From BS750m-G62 sp964577175 (GTDB taxonomy: Bacteria > Planctomycetota > Phycisphaerae > FEN-1346): 10,415 bases of DNA. The position numbers and the translations under genes were made by a program. The notes under the pieces are model-generated. The model was given only the letters and a program-made list of their open reading frames with translations, had not been told where the DNA came from and searched no databases. The stretch covers positions 1-10,415 of the forward strand of contig CAZNYC010000137.1 of NCBI GenBank assembly GCA_964577175.1, read 5' to 3'. Below, in pieces: positions 1 through 5,413 of this stretch (the first letter of the stretch is position 1; every line of letters begins with the position of its first letter).

Positions 1-48
1 GGTCGCCGCAGCCGGCCGAAGCCAGAGGGTGATTCGGATAGGCTCTTA
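1..48 (-). repeat. Dispersed 3'-end element, copy 1 (cut by window edge)
   Basis: On the minus strand this begins TAAGAGCCTATCCGAATCA and runs into a GC-rich stretch containing GGCTTCGGCC, which can fold as a short stem with a TTCG tetraloop. The first 22 bp match the element at 5392-5413 at 20 of 22 positions, and a looser gapped match continues to the window edge. It lies about 11 bp beyond the stop codon of the small membrane protein gene, in the same orientation to the gene as the other copy. It may act as a transcript end or stability element, or be a remnant of a small mobile repeat; the sequence alone does not decide this. Confidence 0.55.
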
Positions 49-59
49 GCGTTGTCGGG

Positions 60-659
60 TTAACCGCTCGAACTGTTGCGCCGGAGGCTGAACACGGCCA
101 GGCCCGACCCCACGAAAACGTGGGCGAGGAAGGTCTTCCACCACGCCGGGTCGCCGAAGAGATACTGGTAACTCTCGCCGAGGCCCGTCCATCGATAGGT
201 CAGGCCCTGGTGGAGCCACGGCAGGCCGAGGGCTTCGGCCGCCACGACCAGCGGATTGCCGTGCACCGCCGCCCGCACGACGGCGGGCTTCAGCGCGTCG
301 GGCAGCAGGCCGACGACCGGGCCGAGGAGGATGACGCCGGCAACCAGGACCCATCCGAGGACGGCCGTCAGGAACTGCCCCGCGCGCGGCCCGGCGAGAC
401 GGTCGAGGAAAGCCGCCAGCCCGCCGAGGAGGAGCGCGAAGCCGACGGCCACGGTCTGGGTCCGCAGGATGGCGGGGCCGGCCACGTCGCCGCCCACGGC
501 GGCCAGGAGGATCATCACCGCCGCCGCCGGCACCACCGGCACGGGGGCCAGCACGAGCCGCAGCGCCAGGCCTTTCGGCGGTCGGACGGCCACCGCCCCC
601 GCCCACACGGGCAGGAGCAGGATCTCGAGCGCCAGGACGAGTTGGCACACATCGGCCAC
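60..659 (-). CDS. Small multi-pass inner-membrane protein, function unknown
   Basis: This is a 199-residue, very hydrophobic protein with about four or five probable membrane segments, and I do not recognise the family. The first segment (about residues 4-21) starts almost at the N-terminus; others lie near 30-60, 65-85 and 95-120, and a final one near 178-194 is followed by a basic tail. The stretch before the last segment is rich in Trp and Tyr, including WLHQGLTYRW and DPAWWKTF, which argues for a real protein and not an antisense shadow. The GTG at 659 is preferred because GGGGAG lies 7 nt upstream; a GTG at 698 would add 13 residues, is Pro/Arg-rich and lacks a good ribosome site. The gene lies 167 bp beyond the secretin stop, behind a strong hairpin, so it may be outside the pilus operon. 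A permease-like subunit is possible but not shown. Confidence 0.6.
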   Translation of the reverse strand: MADVCQLVLALEILLLPVWAGAVAVRPPKGLALRLVLAPVPVVPAAAVMILLAAVGGDVAGPAILRTQTVAVGFALLLGGLAAFLDRLAGPRAGQFLTAVLGWVLVAGVILLGPVVGLLPDALKPAVVRAAVHGNPLVVAAEALGLPWLHQGLTYRWTGLGESYQYLFGDPAWWKTFLAHVFVGSGLAVFSLRRNSSSG

Positions 660-731
660 GGCGGGTCTCCCCGGCAGCACGGTCGGTCTCGGGCGCACGA
701 TGCTACCCGAGGCGGACGGGGGGACGGAAGG

Positions 732-798
732 AAAAACCGGGGCGTCCGGGGCGGTCCTCCAACGAACGCGCGGCCCGCACCGGCGTGCGGGCCGCGCG
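732..798 (-). terminator. Hairpin and T-tract after the secretin gene
   Basis: A perfect inverted repeat with 14-bp arms (767-780 and 785-798) and a 4-nt loop starts 28 bp beyond the secretin stop codon. On the minus strand only a short mixed TTCGTT follows it. About 30 nt further on a small CCGG stem runs directly into five T residues (736-732). Together they look like a transcript end or 3' stabiliser for the secretin mRNA. The long stem is nearly symmetric, but I see no gene arriving from the plus strand. Confidence 0.6.
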
Positions 799-826
799 AA
801 ACTGCCTTCGCTCCGGCAGGGCCGGC

Positions 827-3800
827 CTAGAAGTTATCGTAACCCAGTTTGGCCTCCTGCTCGGCCTGGATGATGATCTGGGGACGAATCATGATGAGCA
901 GGTTGCTGGCCGACCGAACCGTGGCCCGGTTGTTGAAGAGGCGTCTCAGGAGAGGCACCTTCGAGAGGACCGGGACGCCCGTCTCGGCTTCCTGCTCAGC
1001 GTAGTTTCGCGTGCCGCCGAGCAGCAGGGTCCCGCCGTCGGGCACGCTGACGGTCGTCTTGAAGTCCTGGACGGAGACTTCCGGTAGTTCGATGTTGGTC
1101 GTGGCCACGCCGGCGGGGACGGCCGCCTGGACGGGCACCTGGCGCAGGTTGTCGAGGTCGGCGACCTGCGGCCGGAGGTCCATCTGGACGTACCGCCGGT
1201 CGGCGGAGACGGTGGCCTTGACGTCGAGCGTGACGCCGACCGGGACGGCGCCGACGGTGGGGTCCCAGCCGACGGCGGCCTCGGCGACCACCGGTTCCAT
1301 GTCGGCGATGTAGGTGTTGACGGTGGAGACACTGATGTAAGCCCGCTGGCCGTTGTAGAGCGTGATGCGCGGGGCCTGGAGGGTGTTGGACCGGAGGTCG
1401 GCCTGGATGGCCCGCAGGAGGAAGCCGACCTGGAGGTCGTCGAGGTAGACGCCGCTGACGGCCATGCCGCCCTCGTTCGCCCCGAAGTTGGTGAACGCCG
1501 TGGCGGCGAGGTCCAGCAGGGTGGCGGTGCCCTGGTTGTTCGAGCCGGTGCCGGAGACGATGATCGGTGCCCCGACCTGGGGGTCGCCGGCCGCACCGCC
1601 GACCTCACCGGGAAGGGTGTCGAACGGGGCGGCGCCTGCGGCCACGCCGCCCGAGTCCTCGACGGCGGTGCCGGCCGGGTCGGTCCGAGAGGACGGAATC
1701 TTGACGTCGACGTCGAGGGTGATGTCCTGGAGGAACTCGTCGCTGACCTGGCAGAATCGGCTCTCGACGCTGATCATGATGGCCCGCTCGCGGCGGAGTT
1801 GTTCGAGGAGGTTGGAGACCTTGTCGTGGCCGATGCGGGTCTGGGTGACGATAAGCAGGCCGTTCATGTACTCGATGGCGGCGGGCCCGCCCTCATCGCC
1901 CCAGGCAGCAACGTTGGGGTCGGACTGGTTGTTGACGGTCCGCTGGATGAGGTCGCGGAGTTCCTGGGGTCCGGCGGGTCCTTCCTCGGCGCCGAGGTCG
2001 CCCCCGCCGCCGAACAGGTCGCCGAAGGCGCCGCCGCCGCCGCTCGCCGCCTGGGCGGCCGCCTGCGTGACGTCGCCCACCTCGAACCGCGGCGCCTCCT
2101 GGCCGAAGTCCGGAATGGTGGCCACGAGGTCCTGCACCGGGTACGTGACGACCGGCAGGTTCTGCTGCAACTTATCGCGGGTGGTGACCAGGATGTAGCC
2201 GGGCTCCACGCGGTAGCCGAGGTCCGCCCCGAGAATGAGATGGAGGACCGATTCGACGGAGACCTGCTTGACCTTGAGGTCGACCACGCGGGTCGACATA
2301 TCGATGCCTGTGGCGGCGATGTCCGGGTCGATGACGATGTTCAGGCCCCGCTGCACCTCGCTGATGTACGTGAGGACGTTGTCGAGGCTGGTCTTCTCGA
2401 AGTCGAGGTCGATTTGTTCCTGGAGGCGGTTGCGGGTCTGTGAGACGGCCGGGGGTTCGGCCGACACGGCCTTCGTGAACGCCCGGCGGAACACGGTCAG
2501 GTCTTTCCAGTTCTTGGGGTCCGGGTACCGGAGGAAATTGATTTCACCGTCGACCTCTTCCCCGGGGAGGGTGGCGGCCCGCTCGACGTCCGCGAGGGCT
2601 TCGACGGTGCTGGCCTCGCGGTGGGAGCGGATGTTGACCTGGCGTTCCTGGGATTCGAGGTAGAGCAGGTCTTCGCGCCACCGGCGGGCGCGTTCATCGG
2701 TGCTGTCGACGGCGAGCAGGCGGTCGAGGACCTGGATGGCCTCGCTGAACTGCATGCTCTTGCGGAGTTCCTCGGCCCGCTGCCAGAGTTGGCTGATTTT
2801 CTGCTGGCGGTCGCGGCGGTCGCCCTCGCGGCGCTGCTGCTCGCGGCGTTCGGCTTCGGTGGCGGCCATGCGGCCACGGGCGTCCTCAAGGGCAGCCCGG
2901 CGCCCGGTGATCTGCTTCCGCAGCGCGTGGACCTCCTCGCGGAGCCGTTCCTGCTCCTCCACCGTCAGCACCGGCGCCACGTCGATGGTCCGGTCGGCCG
3001 TGGCCAGCGGGCGGAGGGCCTGCGTGTAATCCTCCGGGCGCTCGGCCACCTCCATCTTCCGCATCGCCTCATCGAGCAGTTCCTGCACGTTCGCGATGAT
3101 GCGCTGGCGTTCCAGGCTGTTCAGGTCGCGGACGAGGTCGCCGAGCGGTTCCTCGCGTTCGGCGAGGAGTTTCTTCGCCCGGTCCAACCCCTGCCTGGCT
3201 TGCATGGAATCCGGCCAGAGGTTCATCGCCCGCGCGAAATGGACGCGGGCCTTCTGGTACTCGTAAGCCTGGAGGGCCTCCTGGCCGAGTTTGACCTGCT
3301 CCTCGGCATGGGCCCGGCGGGCCTGCATGGCGACGTCGAGTGCCGGGGCCTTCTCGGGCGCCGGCTTCTCTTCAGCCTCGGCCGGCTTCTCTTCAGCCTC
3401 GGCCGGCTTCTCTTCGGCTTCGGCGGGCTTCTCTTCGGCCGCGGCGGGCTTCTCTTCGGCTTCGGCGGGCGTCTCTTCGGCTTCGGCGGGCTTCTCTTCG
3501 GCTTCGGCGGGCTTCTCTTCGGCCTCGGCGGGTGCTTCCTCGGCCTCGGCGGGTGCTTCCTCGGACTCGGCGGCGGCGGAGGATTCGGCCTCGGCCGTCT
3601 GGACGGTCCTGGCCGAGGCGACCTTCCGCTGAAGCCGATCGAAACTCATCGACGTCCACCAGCCGAGATCCACATCCATCGCCTCGACCTCGTCGACGAG
3701 TTCGGCGGCGCGGGTGGGATCGTCGTCGGCCAGGGCGGCTTCGGCCTGCCCCATCAGGTCCTTGGCCTCGCCGACGGCTCCGGTGTGCGCCTGGCGGGCC

Positions 3801-4873
3801 TTCCGGTACGCCTGGCGGGCCTCCTGCTGCTCGGCGCCGGGCAGATAGTCACACGAGGCGGCCTTGCCGAGGTGCTCGACGGCCTGCTGGTACTTCTTGT
3901 CTTCCAGGGCCTGCTGGCCCGCTGCCAAAGCCTCCTGGCCGGCGGCGCGTCCGGCGATGGCGTTCTCCACATCATTGACCAAACTGCCATAGCCCCACCG
4001 CTGGAAGAACCCGAGGTCGTCGGGGTCGACCTGGGCGAGGGTTTCCTTGGCGGCCTGGTACCGGCCGTCCTGGTAAAGTTCCTTGGCCTTGGCAAACCGA
4101 TCGTCGGCGGAAGGGCCGGCGGGCTGCTGAGGTTGGGGCGCCTCGGCCGGCGTCTCTTCGGCGGGCGTGTCCTCGGCCGCCGGCGTCGGCTCGGCGGGCG
4201 TCTCTTCGGCCGCCGGCGTCGGCTCGGCGGGCGTCTCTTCGGCGGGCTCGGGCCGGGGCGCCGGTTCGGCCTGGGCGACGGCCGTCGCCAGGCCTTGCTG
4301 GAGTTCCGCCAGGTCGGCGCGGTCGGCGGCGGCGAGTTGGACGTCCATCGCCCGGACCTGGTCGATCTTCTGCTGCGCCGCGTCGGTCTTGCCCTGCTTG
4401 GCGTCGGCCGCGGCCTGGTCGAGGAGGTCGCGCGCCTGCTGGAGGGCCTTGGCGTGACCGTCGCGGGCGAGGCGGAGGAGCCCCTGGGCGGGACCGGCCT
4501 TGTCGGCCTCGATGTACGGGCTCTCGGCCGCCTGCGACAGTTTCCGCATCGCCGTGGCATACTGCTTCTCGGAGAGGGCCTCCTTGCCTTCGGCGAAGGC
4601 TTTCTCGTCGGCGGCCTTGCCGGTGACGGCCTTCTGGGTATCTTCGAGGAGGGCGTCGTACTTGCCCTTGTCGAAGAAGCCGAGGCCGGCCCGGTCGATC
4701 GCCTGGAGCCGTTTGAGCGCGCCCTCGTAGTTGTGGGCCTCGTAAAGTCTGGTGGCTTCGTCGAGGAGTTCGGCCGCCGACTTTTCGGCTGCCTGCACCG
4801 CCCCGCTCCCGGCCACCATGGCCCACACCAGTCCGACGAGTCCGACGACCAGCAGCGTCTTACCGAGTTTCAA
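827..4873 (-). CDS. Type IV pilus-like outer-membrane secretin with TPR/repeat N-terminal extension
   Basis: This 1348-residue protein should form the outer-membrane channel of the pilus-like machine (PilQ/GspD role). Residues 1-28 are a signal peptide ending VQA. Two homologous helical, TPR-like modules follow (about 39-199 and 263-420), joined by Pro/Ala/Glu linkers (200-255 and 424-509). Next come a TPR-like pair near 515-575, a charged coiled coil (about 633-688), another TPR-like stretch (690-743), a secretin N-terminal (STN/N0) domain (about 817-899), an N1-like region with a Gly-rich loop (944-958), and the secretin core (about 1138-1335). The core carries VPDGGTLLLGG and GVPVLSKVPLLRRLF, the family's C-terminal signature. 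The protein is about twice the length of PilQ and has no recognisable AMIN domain. TTG at 4873 is chosen because AAGGAGG lies 6 nt upstream; the in-frame GTG at 4924 lacks a ribosome site and would bury the signal peptide. Closest in kind are PVC-phylum secretins such as Amuc_1098. The role is firm; the substrate is unknown. Confidence 0.93.
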   Translation of the reverse strand: MKLGKTLLVVGLVGLVWAMVAGSGAVQAAEKSAAELLDEATRLYEAHNYEGALKRLQAIDRAGLGFFDKGKYDALLEDTQKAVTGKAADEKAFAEGKEALSEKQYATAMRKLSQAAESPYIEADKAGPAQGLLRLARDGHAKALQQARDLLDQAAADAKQGKTDAAQQKIDQVRAMDVQLAAADRADLAELQQGLATAVAQAEPAPRPEPAEETPAEPTPAAEETPAEPTPAAEDTPAEETPAEAPQPQQPAGPSADDRFAKAKELYQDGRYQAAKETLAQVDPDDLGFFQRWGYGSLVNDVENAIAGRAAGQEALAAGQQALEDKKYQQAVEHLGKAASCDYLPGAEQQEARQAYRKARQAHTGAVGEAKDLMGQAEAALADDDPTRAAELVDEVEAMDVDLGWWTSMSFDRLQRKVASARTVQTAEAESSAAAESEEAPAEAEEAPAEAEEKPAEAEEKPAEAEETPAEAEEKPAAAEEKPAEAEEKPAEAEEKPAEAEEKPAPEKAPALDVAMQARRAHAEEQVKLGQEALQAYEYQKARVHFARAMNLWPDSMQARQGLDRAKKLLAEREEPLGDLVRDLNSLERQRIIANVQELLDEAMRKMEVAERPEDYTQALRPLATADRTIDVAPVLTVEEQERLREEVHALRKQITGRRAALEDARGRMAATEAERREQQRREGDRRDRQQKISQLWQRAEELRKSMQFSEAIQVLDRLLAVDSTDERARRWREDLLYLESQERQVNIRSHREASTVEALADVERAATLPGEEVDGEINFLRYPDPKNWKDLTVFRRAFTKAVSAEPPAVSQTRNRLQEQIDLDFEKTSLDNVLTYISEVQRGLNIVIDPDIAATGIDMSTRVVDLKVKQVSVESVLHLILGADLGYRVEPGYILVTTRDKLQQNLPVVTYPVQDLVATIPDFGQEAPRFEVGDVTQAAAQAASGGGGAFGDLFGGGGDLGAEEGPAGPQELRDLIQRTVNNQSDPNVAAWGDEGGPAAIEYMNGLLIVTQTRIGHDKVSNLLEQLRRERAIMISVESRFCQVSDEFLQDITLDVDVKIPSSRTDPAGTAVEDSGGVAAGAAPFDTLPGEVGGAAGDPQVGAPIIVSGTGSNNQGTATLLDLAATAFTNFGANEGGMAVSGVYLDDLQVGFLLRAIQADLRSNTLQAPRITLYNGQRAYISVSTVNTYIADMEPVVAEAAVGWDPTVGAVPVGVTLDVKATVSADRRYVQMDLRPQVADLDNLRQVPVQAAVPAGVATTNIELPEVSVQDFKTTVSVPDGGTLLLGGTRNYAEQEAETGVPVLSKVPLLRRLFNNRATVRSASNLLIMIRPQIIIQAEQEAKLGYDNF
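3353..3562 (-). repeat. 21-bp tandem repeat, ten units, within the secretin gene
   Basis: Ten in-frame units of 21 bp encode ten heptads of consensus EEKPAEA (secretin residues about 438-507; the last unit reads EEKPAPE). Variants carry A or T for the Lys, and one unit reads PAAA. Neighbouring units share third-base choices: the units nearest the 3' end of the gene use TCAGCCTCGGCC, the central ones TCGGCTTCGGCG, which suggests local copying. The product would be an acidic, extended, proline-broken spacer between the duplicated modules and the secretin proper. Confidence 0.93.
3614..4087 (-). other. Second copy of a duplicated helical module in the secretin
   Basis: This segment encodes secretin residues about 263-420 and aligns along its length with residues 39-199. 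Shared blocks include LYQDGRYQAA with LYEAHNYEGA, DLGFFQRWGY with GLGFFDKGKY, QALEDKKYQQAVEHL with EALSEKQYATAMRKL, and EVEAMDVDL with QVRAMDVQL. The pattern of paired helices with small and aromatic positions is TPR-like. The copies differ at many residues, so the duplication is old. Confidence 0.85.
4142..4240 (-). repeat. 33-bp tandem repeat in the first secretin linker
   Basis: Two 33-bp units, 4175-4207 and 4208-4240, are identical base for base and encode EETPAEPTPAA twice. A diverged third unit (EDTPAEETPAE) follows on the coding strand. Perfect identity, including third positions, indicates a recent duplication or copy-correction. The encoded segment is a flexible Pro/Ala/Glu linker between the two duplicated modules. 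Confidence 0.92.
4277..4759 (-). other. First copy of a duplicated helical module in the secretin
   Basis: This segment encodes secretin residues about 39-199, right after the signal peptide, and is homologous to residues 263-420. In a pilus secretin this position would normally hold peptidoglycan-binding AMIN domains. Here helical TPR-like repeats stand in their place, so a scaffold or partner-binding role in the periplasm is a fair inference. Confidence 0.85.
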
Positions 4874-4886
4874 CGGACACCTCCTT
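4871..4886 (-). promoter_or_regulatory. Ribosome binding site that fixes the secretin TTG start
   Basis: On the minus strand AAGGAGG (4886-4880) is followed by 6 nt and then TTG (4873-4871), which opens the signal peptide coding sequence. The near-ideal Shine-Dalgarno match paired with a weak TTG codon is the reason for choosing this start over the upstream GTG. Confidence 0.85.
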
Positions 4887-4921
4887 GTCGCGGGGTCCAG
4901 GAGGACAGGTACCGTCCGCGT

Positions 4922-4938
4922 CACCCGCCCGGCGGGTG
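4922..4938. promoter_or_regulatory. Perfect 8-bp-arm palindrome in the secretin leader
   Basis: CACCCGCC and GGCGGGTG flank a single C, about 50 bp upstream of the TTG start and about 95 bp downstream of the AT-rich island. A one-base centre makes it a poor RNA hairpin but a good two-fold DNA site, so it could be an operator for a dimeric regulator. In GC-rich DNA chance occurrence is not negligible. Confidence 0.35.
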
Positions 4939-5025
4939 GACACGTTCCGTGAGTGGCCTGTGGACAACGTGGCAGACGGACTTCCCCTTGGCGCCCCTCC
5001 CACTACGTACCGTCTGAGTTCCCCC

Positions 5026-5053
5026 TCGAATGATAATAAATGAGCGAATGAAT
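5026..5053 (-). promoter_or_regulatory. AT-rich island, candidate promoter for the secretin gene
   Basis: This is the only clearly AT-rich patch in the 537-bp gap. On the minus strand it reads ATTCATTCGCTCATTTATTA and onward, and contains TATTAT (5038-5033), a reasonable -10 hexamer. I see no good -35 hexamer at 16-18 bp. It would give a leader of about 150 nt before the secretin start. Confidence 0.35.
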
Positions 5054-5361
5054 CCGTGCTCTCGCCTTACCCCCAAGGATGGTGTGACACTGTAACGATG
5101 GCGGGCCGAACCGCAAGAAAATTCTGGGCGATCCGGCGATCGGAGCGCCTTTCGCCGCGGCGGCCCCGACGGACCCCCTTGCGCCGGGCCGCGGGCGACG
5201 GCGCGGCGCCTGTCCCGCGCGGCGCCGAGGCGAGCCTGCCGCCCGGCCCCGGCGCGGCGCTTCACGGCAAGGCGGGTACGGGGCCCCGCCTCGCAGCATC
5301 CCGGCATCGCATCGTCGTGTGCAGCGCCCGTCCCCGCAACCCTCCGGCTTCGGCGGGCTGC

Positions 5362-5413
5362 GGTCGCCTCGCCCGGCCCAGGGCCGACGAGGGGTTATTC
5401 GGATGGGCTCTTA
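5362..5413 (-). repeat. Dispersed 3'-end element, copy 2, with stem-loop
   Basis: On the minus strand the element starts with the TAA stop codon of the 564-residue protein gene and reads TAAGAGCCCATCCGAATAAC. A strong interrupted stem-loop follows at 5367-5392: CCTCG pairs with CGAGG, and CGGCCC with GGGCCG around one base. No T-tract follows, so a classic intrinsic terminator is unlikely. Further out, 5340-5368 resembles the reverse complement of window positions 1-29 (about 24 of 29), which suggests the complete element has two inverted arms. Confidence 0.6.

Larger units (their letters stand above)
4874..5410 (-). other. 537-bp intergenic region before the secretin gene
   Basis: I find no convincing gene here; open frames on both strands are Arg/Pro/Gly-rich and lack ribosome sites. 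Read along the minus strand it contains a stem-loop element at the end of the upstream gene, a GC-rich section (about 5140-5300) with three copies of GCGCGGCGC (5201, 5217 and 5252) and a small stem pairing 5271-5276 with 5285-5290, an AT-rich island (about 5026-5053), a perfect palindrome (4922-4938), and the secretin ribosome site. The size and composition suggest that the secretin has its own promoter and leader. Confidence 0.6.

Noticed and set aside
120..830. A 236-codon plus-strand open frame over the small membrane protein gene
   Set aside because: Its product is Arg/Gly/His/Asp-rich with no hydrophobic core, typical of an antisense reading. The minus-strand frame gives coherent membrane segments.
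3353..3562. Regular tandem units that could suggest a CRISPR array
   Set aside because: The units are directly adjacent without unique spacers and stay in frame within a long coding region, so this is a coding tandem repeat.
4874..4924. GTG at 4924 as the secretin start
   Set aside because: It would put 17 residues, including Pro and Arg residues, before the signal peptide, has no Shine-Dalgarno, and falls inside the palindrome. The TTG at 4873 has an ideal ribosome site.
4959..4967. TGTGGACAA, close to a DnaA box
   Set aside because: A single site with one mismatch to the usual consensus, no cluster of further boxes, no AT-rich unwinding region beside it and no replication genes nearby.
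2621..5017. A 798-codon plus-strand open frame rich in Gly, Leu, Phe and Arg
   Set aside because: It lies antisense to the secretin gene. Its odd repeats (FGFGGLLFG-like) are the reverse-strand reading of the EEKPAEA heptads, and the minus-strand frame has clear secretin motifs. GC-rich DNA leaves such shadows open.
4921..5307. A 128-codon minus-strand open frame inside the intergenic gap
   Set aside because: The product is Arg/Gly/Pro-rich with no recognisable pattern, has no ribosome site, and crosses the candidate promoter and palindrome.
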